A stretch of 32,711 nt of DNA from an uncultured Myxococcales bacterium (lineage in GTDB: Bacteria; Myxococcota_A; UBA9042): the NCBI GenBank assembly GCA_903955385.1, contig CAJBNH010000169.1, forward strand, positions 1 through 32,711, written 5' to 3'. The notes below the pieces were generated by a model that made no database searches, was not told where the DNA came from, and saw only the letters and a program-made list of their open reading frames with translations. Both the position numbers and the translations under genes were made by a program. The stretch's first letter is position 1, and each line of letters starts with the position of its first letter. Shown piece by piece: positions 1 through 7,704 of the stretch.

Positions 1-24
1 CAGCAGCAAATGCGCAAGTCTCAT
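1..24 (-). CDS. Start of a further efflux-operon gene (partial)
   Basis: Only the first eight codons (MRLAHLLL) are inside the window; the gene runs off the left edge. An ATG lies 11 nt after the stop of the adaptor gene and is preceded by a clear GGAGG ribosome-binding site 6 nt upstream, so translation almost certainly starts here. Downstream of a TolC-like and a CusB-like gene the expected product is the inner-membrane RND pump, but eight residues cannot show that; a small metal-binding protein is equally possible. Confidence 0.55.
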
Positions 25-35
25 GGGCACCTCCG

Positions 36-1316
36 TCAGTCCGCGCAGCCCGCGCCCATCTTCGAGCGCAGGACATCGGATTTCAGAAGGAAGGCGCCTT
101 CGGCCACCACGACCTGACCCGCCTGCAATCCCTTGGTGATCTCGACCCAGCCCTCCCAAGTGCGACCGGTCACAACCGGCCGTCGCAGATAGAACTCGCC
201 TTGGAGGTGCACGAACACGAACGAGCGGCCCTCGTCCTCCAGCACCGCGACGCGCGGAACCGCCAGCGTCTCGTCCAGCCCGGGCAGGTACAGCCGAACG
301 GCCGCGAACATCCCGGCCAGCAGCCTGCGGTCCGTGTTCGCCGCGTCGACCCGCACCTTGACCGTGCGCGACGACTCGTCCATCGCCGGGCTGACCAGGT
401 CGACGGTGCCGGGAAACGCCATGCCGGGATAGGCCTTGACCGAGACCGACGCCGCAAGCTTCTGCGCCGCCTGTCCCAGCGTCACTTGCGCGATGTCCCG
501 CTCGTACAGGTCTGCCCACACCCACACCCGCGTATTGTCGCCCACCGTGATCAGCGACTCGTCGGTCTTCGCCACTTCTCCCGACACCGCGTGCATCACC
601 AGCACCGAGCCGTCCATGGGCGCCCGCAGCGTCAGTCGTCCCTCGCCGCCGTAGTCGGTGCCCAGTCGCTTCAGCTTGCCCATCGCCCCGTCCGACCGGA
701 TCCGCGCGGCGTCGAAGTCCCGCTGGGCCTGCAACAACTCCTTTTCCGACGCGATGTTCTCTGACCTCAGCGCCGACACCCGCTCCAGGCTGCGGCGCGC
801 GAGCTGGCGCATCCCTTGGGCCTCGAAGAAGTCGGCCTGCGCCTCGCCGACCACGACGCTCTCGATCTCCATCAGCGGCTGGCCCGCCACCACCGCGTCG
901 CCCAGCGCGACATGCACCCGCTTGACGATGCCCTCGACCTGCGAGCTCACGTGGCCCACCCGCCGCTCGTCGAACCGCACCTCGCCGGTGAGCGCGATGG
1001 GGACGGCGACCTTGCGCCGCTCGGCCGTCACGGTGGTCAACAGCCCCTCATCGGTCAGGCTGGTGGGCGCCCGCGCCACGCCCACCTCGAAGCGGCACTC
1101 GTCGCACTCGAACATCTTCTTGTGGTGTTCGCAGGTTTGGGCCAGTAGCTGGGCGATGGGCTGGTCCAGATCCGACGGTTCCGCGGCCTCTTCGCCGTGG
1201 TCGGGCTCGCTGGCTGCGGCGGGCGCAGGCGGGACGGGTTCGTCCACGCGGGTGCACGCCGCGGACGCCGCCAGGATCAGGAACACCATGGGATGGGTGA
1301 AGAGTCTCGTGTTCAT
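36..1316 (-). CDS. CusB/CzcB-like RND efflux periplasmic adaptor lipoprotein
   Basis: Membrane-fusion (HlyD-type) adaptor of a heavy-metal RND efflux pump, linking the inner-membrane transporter to the TolC channel in the periplasm; 426 aa. The N-terminus has a lipoprotein signal with lipidated Cys21 (ASAAC). A Cys/His cluster follows at about residues 62-74 (CEHH, then CDEC), a metal-binding motif that is usual in CzcB/CusB-like adaptors. Next come a barrel-sandwich half (VEGIVKRVHVALGD), a coiled-coil hairpin (about 160-215) and the second barrel half (LRAPMDGSVL). The start is the ATG at 1316 because it gives the signal peptide and overlaps the TolC stop (ATGA), which implies translational coupling; a longer open frame to 1664 is only overlap with tolC. 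Substrate is probably Cu/Ag or Co/Zn/Cd; the sequence does not decide. Confidence 0.9.
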   Translation of the reverse strand: MNTRLFTHPMVFLILAASAACTRVDEPVPPAPAAASEPDHGEEAAEPSDLDQPIAQLLAQTCEHHKKMFECDECRFEVGVARAPTSLTDEGLLTTVTAERRKVAVPIALTGEVRFDERRVGHVSSQVEGIVKRVHVALGDAVVAGQPLMEIESVVVGEAQADFFEAQGMRQLARRSLERVSALRSENIASEKELLQAQRDFDAARIRSDGAMGKLKRLGTDYGGEGRLTLRAPMDGSVLVMHAVSGEVAKTDESLITVGDNTRVWVWADLYERDIAQVTLGQAAQKLAASVSVKAYPGMAFPGTVDLVSPAMDESSRTVKVRVDAANTDRRLLAGMFAAVRLYLPGLDETLAVPRVAVLEDEGRSFVFVHLQGEFYLRRPVVTGRTWEGWVEITKGLQAGQVVVAEGAFLLKSDVLRSKMGAGCAD

Positions 1317-2572
1317 GGGGTTGCCTCGCCTATCAGGGATTGCAAGCGGCCGCACTCGATGCGGGCCTGGGCCAGTGCGCTGGTCGACAAGCGCCGGGCG
1401 TCGAGCAGGGTGCGGCGGGCGTCGATGACCTCGAGCAGGCTGACCTCGCCCAGACGAAACGTCTTTTCCATCGTCGCCGCGGCCAGTTCCGAGCGCGGCA
1501 CGATCTGCTCGCGAAACCGCCGCGCCGTCTCGACCGCGGTCTGGCACGACGACTGGGCCTCGATGACCGCGACGTCCAGCTCTGCGGTCGCGGCGTCGGC
1601 CTGCTGGCGCGCGGCGGCCACCCTGGCGTCGGCGCGGGCGATGCGGTCCGTGTTCCAGTTCCACAACGGCAGGTCCATCGTCAGCGCCACGCCAAACGCC
1701 CTGCGGTCCAGCTCAGAGGCAGCAAAGCCCGTCGCGGACACTTGAGGCACGCGGGCGCCCCGTTCCGCGTCGGCCTCGGCCTGCGTCAGTCGCGTCCGAG
1801 CCGCAGCGAGCGCGAGCGACGGGTGTGCCTTGCGGGCCTGGGTCAGCGCCGCGTCGCGGTCCGTCACCGGCGGTACGTCGGCCAGATCCGCCACGGCCCG
1901 CAGCCCCTGGTCGGCCGGCACCCCGATCCACACGCCCAGCTCGGCCTGCCGCGCGGCCAGCGACGCCTGGGCCGCTTGTCGTTCACCCGCCACCTTCTCG
2001 AGTTCGATCTCGACGCGAATCGCCTCGACAGGCCGGCTCTCGCCCTTGTCCACGCGGCTGCGGACGCTTTGGGCCAGCGCGGCCGTCTGCGTCTCCAACT
2101 CGTCGAACGTCCGCACCTTGTCCTGTTCGTACGCAAGGTTCCAGAACAGCGTGCGCAGCCGCAGCAGCACGTCACGCGTCAGCACCGCCTGCTCGGCCAG
2201 CGCAACGTCCAGCTCGGCCCGCGCGGCGCCTTTGCGGGCGCCGCGTTGGGCGATCCAGCCCAGGGGAACGTCGAGCGCCAGGCCCCACTCGGCCGAAACG
2301 TCCACGCCCGCCTGCGCGGCGCCACGCCCCGCGCTGACCTCGAGCGTCGGGTTGGGTACCGCGCCGGCCACGCCCACGCCCGATCGGGCCGCGTCGACCT
2401 CGCTGCGGCCGGCGGCCAAGCGCGGGTGCGCGGCCACGCGACGCACGACGTCTGGCCAGGTGACGTCGAGGCAGGGCGGTGCCGCCCGCGCCGGGAGCGC
2501 GAAGAACAGCAAGAGGAACCAGAAGATCGGGGCGCTCCTCCACCAAAGGGGGCGCAAGCGGGAACGTCGCAT
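1313..2572 (-). CDS. TolC-family outer-membrane efflux channel
   Basis: Outer-membrane factor of a tripartite efflux system, 419 aa, the usual length for CusC/CzcC-like proteins. Signal peptide at residues 1-31 (Arg-rich start, then FWFLLLFFALPARAA). Two OEP-type repeats are visible: an N-terminal half with VVRRVAAHPRLAAGRSEVDAA and long heptad-rich helices, and a C-terminal half with LTQARKAHPSLALAAARTRL, followed by FRLGEVSLLEVIDARRTLL, a typical TolC-family C-terminal helix. Start chosen at ATG 2572, which places the signal peptide at the N-terminus and has AGGT about 9 nt upstream; a longer frame to 2650 adds an unlikely Arg-rich extension. Its stop overlaps the start of the adaptor gene by 4 nt. 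Confidence 0.88.
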   Translation of the reverse strand: MRRSRLRPLWWRSAPIFWFLLLFFALPARAAPPCLDVTWPDVVRRVAAHPRLAAGRSEVDAARSGVGVAGAVPNPTLEVSAGRGAAQAGVDVSAEWGLALDVPLGWIAQRGARKGAARAELDVALAEQAVLTRDVLLRLRTLFWNLAYEQDKVRTFDELETQTAALAQSVRSRVDKGESRPVEAIRVEIELEKVAGERQAAQASLAARQAELGVWIGVPADQGLRAVADLADVPPVTDRDAALTQARKAHPSLALAAARTRLTQAEADAERGARVPQVSATGFAASELDRRAFGVALTMDLPLWNWNTDRIARADARVAAARQQADAATAELDVAVIEAQSSCQTAVETARRFREQIVPRSELAAATMEKTFRLGEVSLLEVIDARRTLLDARRLSTSALAQARIECGRLQSLIGEATP

Positions 2573-2749
2573 GCTCGAAGACCTGCCTTGTCCGCGGCGC
2601 GGCCCGCAACGTCCGATGGGGACGGGGGAACGCGCGAGCGGAATGCGCAAGGGTCCGACGTCCGCAGCGCGCGGACGGTACGGAACCGTGACGAGGCAAA
2701 CGCCCCGGCAGCGCGGACGACGGTCCGACGCACACCGGGAACGCGAGCG

Positions 2750-3106
2750 TCAGGCGCGGGGCGGGTGGAAGATGGGGAACGGGATCTCTTTCGGGTCCAG
2801 GTCGTTGACCACCGAGCCGCAAGCGACGGCCGAGGTCAGGGTCGAGAACTCCGCGGAATGCGAGACGATCACGGCTGCGCCCGAGTGGCCGGGGCAGCAG
2901 GTGCAGGGGCAAGTGGGACCGCAGGGCGCGCCGTCGGTGTCGGAGTCGGGGCACGAGGCTCCCTCGGCCAGGTCGGCGTGCCCGGCATGTCCGGATTCGT
3001 GCACGGCCTGGCCGAATGCGCCGGCCACGAAAGCGACGACGAACAGCGACAATACGGTGCCGGCGACACGTCGGAGGATGGCGCGTTTGCGATGCGGGTC
3101 GGCCAT
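2750..3106 (-). CDS. Small exported Cys/His-rich protein of the metal-efflux operon
   Basis: 118 aa, family not recognised. An N-terminal hydrophobic segment (about residues 15-32, GTVLSLFVVAFVAGAFGQA) would export or anchor it. It is followed by HESGHAGHAD and a dense Cys cluster (CGPTCPCTCCPGH, around residue 65), then a Val/Ser-rich tail ending IPFPIFHPPRA. The Cys/His cluster and its position as first gene before the TolC/CusB-like pair (177 nt gap) suggest a periplasmic metal-binding or metal-handling role; this is inference. Start is uncertain: ATG 3106 and ATG 3178 are both in frame and neither has a good ribosome-binding site; 3106 puts the hydrophobic segment close to the N-terminus. 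Confidence 0.6.
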   Translation of the reverse strand: MADPHRKRAILRRVAGTVLSLFVVAFVAGAFGQAVHESGHAGHADLAEGASCPDSDTDGAPCGPTCPCTCCPGHSGAAVIVSHSAEFSTLTSAVACGSVVNDLDPKEIPFPIFHPPRA

Positions 3107-3211
3107 CGTGCGGACCGCTGCTGTGCCACCGGCGGTGGTACGTTCGAAGGCGTCTGCGGTGGTGCGGTCGAGGTCCATCCGGTCCGGCGAGCCCCACGGT
3201 GGGGAGGGCGC

Positions 3212-3240
3212 AGGGTCTGGAGATTCGGGGCTGGTGTCAA
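3212..3240 (-). promoter_or_regulatory. Possible promoter of the metal-efflux operon
   Basis: TTGACA (3235-3240 on the minus strand), a 17-nt spacer and GACCCT (3212-3217). The -35 is perfect but the -10 is poor, so a metal-responsive activator may be needed. Weak call. Confidence 0.3.
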
Positions 3241-3300
3241 GGGTTGCGGGCGGTCGTGCCAGGGCAGTCGCAAGAACGGTCGAGCCGCATGTTCCGGCAC

Positions 3301-3558
3301 GCCCCCGGACTGAAGTCCGTGGGCTACCTGTCGAGAAGTCTGCGGCGATGACTTCGCAGACTGGAAGCTGGACCAGATGCGTTGGACCGCGACTCAGTCT
3401 CAGACGAGGGTCCGCTGGCCGTCGCCGTCTGCGTTTGGCCAGTCCATCACCGGCGCACGCTCCGGCCGGTCACGGAACTCCTTGGACGGATCGTGGCGCT
3501 CGGTCGAGTCCCGGCAGGGACTTCTTGAACGGTAGCCCACGGACTTGAGTCCGGGGGC
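3301..3558. repeat. Non-coding element with 40-bp inverted ends (REP/MITE-like)
   Basis: Positions 3301-3340 and 3519-3558 are inverted copies matching at 36 of 40 bases. Each outer end folds into an imperfect hairpin around CGGACT-nn-AGTCCG (3302-3323 and 3536-3557, flanked by CCC/GGG). Each inner side has a second hairpin: AGTCTGCG/CGCAGACT with a 10-nt loop (3337-3362) and AGTCCC/GGGACT with a 4-nt loop (3507-3522). The interior of about 180 bp has no convincing gene. Paired inverted hairpins resemble BIME/REP units mobilised by RAYT transposases, or a MITE; neither enzyme is in this window. It sits between the divergent efflux operon and the gene at 3676. Confidence 0.75.
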
Positions 3559-3615
3559 GGCTGTCGGACGGGCGCTCCAGCGATCGCCCTGCGCTCGTCC
3601 CCCGCCCCCCCCGCA

Positions 3616-3644
3616 TTGAGTCGGCCCGACCGCGCTGCTAGGCT
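3616..3644 (+). promoter_or_regulatory. Sigma-70-like promoter of the 3676 gene
   Basis: TTGAGT (3616-3621), 17-nt spacer, TAGGCT (3639-3644). A start near 3651 would leave a leader of about 25 nt before ATG 3676. Confidence 0.55.
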
Positions 3645-3675
3645 CGCCGCCTCACCCCCCCACCGGCAGGTAACG

Positions 3676-5370
3676 ATGCGCTCTCCACTCCCCCCCGGCC
3701 GCCGCTGGCACCTGCAACTCGTCCTGTGCGTTGCACTTGCGCCGTTCGTCGGCTGCGAGAACGACACCTCGACCCCCGCCGACCCGGCCCCCGTCGCGAC
3801 CCTGGGCGCCGCCTACGCGCAGACCAAGATCGCCTACCTGACCGGCTTTCCGCGCCTGCCCGCGCCGTTTGTGGTGCGCGATTGGAAGGCGACGGCAAAG
3901 GCCTACGACGCCTAGGCGTTCGACGAGACGCTGACGGGGCCGCACCTGCCGCTCGTGACCTTCGACGGCCCCACCTTCAGCCTGCCATCGTATCTGGGCA
4001 GCCCCGACGGCGGCGAGGCGCTGGCCGTGCTGGGGGCGGTGCTGGGCGGCAGTCTGGCGGGCGTAGACAAGACCGCGGTGCCGGGCAAGCGCGACTGGGT
4101 CGCCATGGCGCAGGCGTACTACCACACCGTCGACGGGCACGGGCAGGTGTTCAACGGGCTGGATTCGGAGGGCGCGGGCTCGTACTGGTACGACATGATG
4201 CCCGCGTGCCTATTCTTTGGCATCGCCGCGCACTATCCCGAGCGCGACGCCACCCTGGTGCCGGCATTGCGAGGCATCGCAGACAGTTGGCGCGCCGCAC
4301 TGCCGTCGCTGGTGCACAACTGGGAGCACGCGGGCTTTCTGTTCACGACCATGCAGACCGTCGACGAGGACTGGGTCGAGCCCGACGCGGCAACCGGCAT
4401 CGCGTATCTCGAGTACCTGGCGTTCGCCAAGACCGGCGACCCCGCGTACCTGGACGCCGCGAAGCAGGCGATGGGAGAACTGGAATCCCGCCAGACCAAC
4501 CCGATGTACGAGGTGCTGGGCTACTACGGCCCGCTGGTCGCCGCGCGGATGAACGCAGAGCAGGGCACCGAGTACGGGCTCGCCAAGCACCTGGACTGGG
4601 TGTTCGCCGCCACGTCTGCCGCCCGCCCGACCTGGGGCGTGATCAAGGACCGCTGGGGCAACTACGACGCCTACGGCCTGACCGGCAGCACCGACGACTT
4701 TGGCGGCTATGCGTTTGCGATGAACACGTTCGTGGCCGCGGGCATGATCGCCCCGGTGGCCCGGTACGCGCCGCGCTATGCCCACGCCATCGGCAAGTGG
4801 CTGCTGCACCTGTCGGCCAACGCCAACCTGTTCTATCCCGACACCCTGCCCGCGAACATGCAGTCGCCCAAGGCCAGCGCGTGGTTTCAAGAGACCGGGC
4901 TGTTGCTGTCGTTCGAGGGCGTGAAGAAGCAGGGCAAGACGACCCCGTATGCCACCGGCGACGCCCCCGTCAGCGCGGCCAACCCGACCACCGACCTGAC
5001 GCCGTATGGGGCCTGGGGGGCGGGCTACCTGGCGGCCCTGGTCGACAGGACCAACGTGCCGGAAGTGTTGCGGTTCGACATGCTCGCCACCGATGCCTTC
5101 CACCCGCCGGCGCATCCCACGTGGCTGTATTACAACCCGCGCGAGGACGCCGTGCAGGTCGAGGTCGACGTGGGACCGACGCCGCGCGACGTGCTGGAGA
5201 TCGTGTCGGGCGTCTATGTGGCCAGGTCAGCGAGCGGCAAGGTCGTGCTGCACCTGGCGGCCGACACCGCGGCGCTGGTCGTGGTCGTGCCGGCCGGGGG
5301 CAAGCCGACGCGCGACGGCCGCAAGACGCTGATCGATGGCGTGGTGGTCGATTGGAACCGGCCGGAGTAG
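3676..5370 (+). pseudogene. Lipoprotein gene with in-frame TAG; possible alpha-toroid enzyme
   Basis: One reading frame of 565 codons broken by a single TAG at codon 80 (3913-3915); the frame is otherwise intact on both sides. The N-terminus is a lipoprotein signal with Cys27 (FVGC) followed by a Thr/Pro/Ala tether. The body is rich in paired helices and aromatic motifs (GSYWYDMMPACLFFG, LVHNWEHAGFLFTTM, WGNYDAYG, DDFGGYAFAMNTF), like (alpha/alpha)6-toroid carbohydrate-active enzymes, with a beta-rich C-terminal part (about residue 480 on). I do not recognise the family. The lesion may be a recent nonsense mutation, a base-call error or a read-through site. TAG is an ordinary stop for at least six other genes here, so recoding is unlikely. 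Confidence 0.7.
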
Positions 5371-5386
5371 TGGCGCGGTCAGACGG

Positions 5387-6223
5387 TCAGAGCTGGTTCG
5401 TCAGCAGCACCCGGCGCACGAGACCGCAGTGGATGCCGTCGTACTTGGCCGTCGCGACGAACGTCCCGGGGATACGCAACTCCGCGACATACTGGGGCTT
5501 GTTGTTCTCGGGAAGGGTGACGGTCACGCTCGTGTCCGTCGCCGAGACCTTGGGCATGTCGAGCGGCGAGTAGCCCAGGAACGTGCCGCTGGAGGCATGG
5601 TAGCGGTACAGGCCAAAGGCGGGATCCAGCAGCGGGTGGTCGTAGCCGATGACGCCGGTCCAGGCGACGGTCAGGGACTGCCCCTCGGTGACGGGGGCGT
5701 CCTCGACCGGTGCGGTGATGACGACCTCGGTCGGGCACGGGACGTCGTAGGTCAGGGTGTCGCCTGCGTCCTTGACCACGACCTTCAGCGTGGCCCCGGC
5801 GGCGGCGCCCGTGACGTCGGTCGTGTTCGGTATTTCGTAGTCGCCGTTGCCGATGGAGACCAGGGCGACGCCGTTCACGGTCACTTCAGCCGTGTCTACG
5901 GGCGCAGACTTGCGGCGGACGGAAAGGATGCCCTCGACCGCGCCCTCGGACTGCGCAGGATCCAACGGGTTCTTGACGGGGTGTTGGACCAGGTTGACGC
6001 CAAAGGGGCTCGCGAGTGTCAGGCCGTTGGCGGCGATGGCGTCGGCGCCGATCGTGTCGGCTTCGACCGTGTCGGATCCGGCAGTGTCGCCGGCGACGTC
6101 CGACGCCGTGTCGCCGGTGGTGTCGGTCGTGGTGGCGCCGCTGTCGCCGTCGGAGCTGCCGCAGGCGGGCAGGGCGAACAGCAGGGTAGTCAGGGAAGCA
6201 AAAGCGAGTACGCGCAAGGACAT
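5387..6223 (-). CDS. Asp/Thr-rich lipoprotein of unknown function
   Basis: 278 aa. Signal peptide with lipobox LPAC (Cys21), then a low-complexity Asp/Thr/Gly/Ala tether at about residues 22-60. The remainder looks all-beta: an Ig- or carboxypeptidase-regulatory-like stretch (SAPVDTAEVTVNGVALVSI) and a later stretch (VVITAPVEDAPVTEGQSLTV, AWTGV) that resembles Ig/fibronectin-like domains in surface proteins. No catalytic motif seen. Start ATG 6223 has GAGGT 6 nt upstream. It converges with the 3676 gene, 16 nt apart, and has its own promoter at 6297-6325. Probably an envelope or cell-surface protein; function unknown. Confidence 0.8.
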   Translation of the reverse strand: MSLRVLAFASLTTLLFALPACGSSDGDSGATTTDTTGDTASDVAGDTAGSDTVEADTIGADAIAANGLTLASPFGVNLVQHPVKNPLDPAQSEGAVEGILSVRRKSAPVDTAEVTVNGVALVSIGNGDYEIPNTTDVTGAAAGATLKVVVKDAGDTLTYDVPCPTEVVITAPVEDAPVTEGQSLTVAWTGVIGYDHPLLDPAFGLYRYHASSGTFLGYSPLDMPKVSATDTSVTVTLPENNKPQYVAELRIPGTFVATAKYDGIHCGLVRRVLLTNQL

Positions 6224-6296
6224 CGGTGACCTCGGAGGAAGAATGCAAGGGGTTGGTCAGGCGCCGGGACACGGGCCGACGGAGAATGTGGCGCGG

Positions 6297-6325
6297 AGGC
6301 TACGCGGTGGGGCGGTGGCCTTCAA
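6297..6325 (-). promoter_or_regulatory. Sigma-70-like promoter of the 6223 lipoprotein gene
   Basis: On the minus strand TTGAAG (6320-6325), 17-nt spacer, TAGCCT (6297-6302), giving a leader of about 67 nt. Just upstream (6326-6360) is an unusually AT-rich patch for this genome, which could act as an UP element. Confidence 0.55.
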
Positions 6326-6485
6326 GATCGCAATTGAATTCGATCCCGTTTGAATATGTGGTGGGCGGCGGGGGCGCGGCGACCCATCGGTAGCGGATGA
6401 CACCTGGGTGCCGCGCCATCGCGAGAAGGCTTGGGCGGGGCCAAAGGCGGTGTGGCTGTGGGGTGGGTGTGGCCAGACGCCCCGC

Positions 6486-6514
6486 TTGCTCGCATCGCAC
6501 TCCAGCGCTAGCCT
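6486..6514 (+). promoter_or_regulatory. Sigma-70-like promoter of the beta-barrel operon
   Basis: TTGCTC (6486-6491), 17-nt spacer, TAGCCT (6509-6514). Predicted transcription start is about 6521, which coincides with an in-frame ATG at 6521; the signal-peptide start of the first gene is 168 nt further on. Confidence 0.55.
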
Positions 6515-6688
6515 GCGACGATGGTTTGTCGGCGACCCCAGTCGTTTTCCCCAGTTCAGCGGTGGTCAACTCAGCGGCTCAGGCCGGGGGCAACGGCTTT
6601 GGCTGTGGCGTGGACACGACGTCTCCGGTCGGCATGGTCGCCATCCCAGCACTCCGCAACAGGACTTGGTCGGACGCAGCACCGCCGT

Positions 6689-7159
6689 GTGCCTTCGCTC
6701 GTCTGCGCGTTGGTGCTGGCGTGTGGTGTCGCGGTCTCCGGCGTTGCGCAAGCTGCCGGCGCGGTGGTGGACTCGCCGTCGTCTCAGGCGCCCGAACCCG
6801 CGATGCCCCCGAGCCGCACGTACTTCGGCATTGGCCTGGGCGCGCCCTTTCCTGTCGGAGGCGCGCTCGGCGTCGACGTCTACCACCGGCTCGACGCCCG
6901 GTCGTTCGTGCAAGTCGGTGCCGGCACTTCACTTCTCGTGGCGGGTTTCTATGCAAGCTATGGCTACGTCTACGCCCCAGCTAGCTTCCTGCTCGCCGGA
7001 CTCGACGCGGACACCTATGGGATCTTCGACACCAAGCGCTCGCCCGGCGCCCACGTGGGACTCGGGTGGGAATGGTTCCCCGGGCCGACGCGGCTGGGCT
7101 TGGCGCTGACCACGGGCTTTCCCTGGATGGGCGGCGCCCGCGTCACGGTGGGGTTGTGA
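6689..7159 (+). CDS. Small outer-membrane beta-barrel-like protein
   Basis: About 156 aa from GTG 6689; family not recognised. A hydrophobic export signal (LVCALVLACGVAVSGVAQAA) is followed by alternating hydrophobic/Gly-rich strands (YFGIGLGAPFPVGGALGVDV, FVQVGAGTSLLVAGFYASYG, RLGLALTTGFPWMGGARVTV), typical of small outer-membrane barrels. The start is uncertain: GTG 6689 puts the signal near the N-terminus but lacks a ribosome-binding site and positive residues. ATG 6521 is in frame and falls at the predicted transcription start (leaderless) but adds a 56-residue Arg/Ser-rich extension. It overlaps the next gene by one base (TGATG), indicating an operon. Confidence 0.6.
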   Translation: MPSLVCALVLACGVAVSGVAQAAGAVVDSPSSQAPEPAMPPSRTYFGIGLGAPFPVGGALGVDVYHRLDARSFVQVGAGTSLLVAGFYASYGYVYAPASFLLAGLDADTYGIFDTKRSPGAHVGLGWEWFPGPTRLGLALTTGFPWMGGARVTVGL

Positions 7160-7704
7160 TGGCCGGACGCCGAGCAATCGGGCTGGGCGGGTTGCTGCTG
7201 GTGACGCTGCTGGCTTGCCCGGGGCTGTGCACACCCGTAGCGGACGCTCTGCCGGTGACCGAAGCGCGAAATTCGGTCCTGCTGTCGCTTGTTCCGTTGG
7301 GCGCGGCGTTTGGCGAGGTCCGCTACGAGCGGGCGCTGCTGCAGCGCGTGTCGGGCGTCTTGATTCTGGGATACGGCCGTCCGGTCGAGGACCGCCCGAC
7401 CGACCATGTGGGTGAACTGGGCGCCCAGCTGCGCTATTTCGTGGCGGGCGACTTCCGCGACGGTGCCGTGCTGGCGCTTGAGGGCATCTGGCTGCAGCAC
7501 ATGGACAGCCCGCTCCACGAGCGGGGGCTCGCGACGGGCGCCAAGCTCGGCTGGAAGTACGCGCACCCCATCGGCTGGACCGCAGAATTCCTGGTCGGCG
7601 GCGCCTGGGTCGTTGCGTGGGGCGATCAACTCGGCTCCGGCAAGCTCCACACCCACGGGCGCCTGCAGCCCTCGGTCAACCTGGGGGCGGGATGGACGTT
7701 CTGA
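7159..7704 (+). CDS. Outer-membrane beta-barrel-like protein
   Basis: 181 aa, family not recognised. Signal peptide at about residues 1-30 (Arg-rich start, then LGGLLLVTLLACPG). The mature part is built of short amphipathic strands (SVLLSLVPLGAAFGEVRYER, GAQLRYFVAGDF, GAVLALEGIWLQH, TGAKLGWKYAHP, AEFLVGGAWVVAWG) and ends in a strand with terminal Phe (NLGAGWTF), the usual C-terminal signal for BAM-dependent barrel insertion. The ATG shares a base with the TGA of the preceding gene, and its own 3' end overlaps the next gene by 13 nt, so the three are probably co-translated. Confidence 0.75.
   Translation: MAGRRAIGLGGLLLVTLLACPGLCTPVADALPVTEARNSVLLSLVPLGAAFGEVRYERALLQRVSGVLILGYGRPVEDRPTDHVGELGAQLRYFVAGDFRDGAVLALEGIWLQHMDSPLHERGLATGAKLGWKYAHPIGWTAEFLVGGAWVVAWGDQLGSGKLHTHGRLQPSVNLGAGWTF

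Larger units (their letters stand above)
3107..3675. other. Intergenic region between divergent genes
   Basis: 569 bp without a supported gene. It holds the possible efflux promoter (3212-3240), the inverted-repeat element (3301-3558) and the promoter of the 3676 gene (3616-3644). Open frames crossing it on both strands lack ribosome-binding sites and recognisable protein character. Confidence 0.6.
6224..6520. other. Intergenic region with two outward promoters
   Basis: About 300 bp without a supported gene. It contains the divergent promoters at 6297-6325 (minus) and 6486-6514 (plus) and a short AT-rich patch at about 6326-6360. An 89-codon minus-strand frame (6300-6569) has no ribosome-binding site and looks like chance. 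Confidence 0.55.

Noticed and set aside
3600-3615. C-rich tract before the 3676 gene as a terminator or phase-variable repeat
   Set aside because: No hairpin precedes it, it lies outside coding sequence, and it is just upstream of the promoter; similar short tracts are common in this GC-rich sequence.
3913-3915. TAG recoding (pyrrolysine or altered code) to explain the internal stop
   Set aside because: TAG ends many other well-supported genes in the window (5370, 8297, 8294, 12808, 14066, 16278, 28441, 31257).
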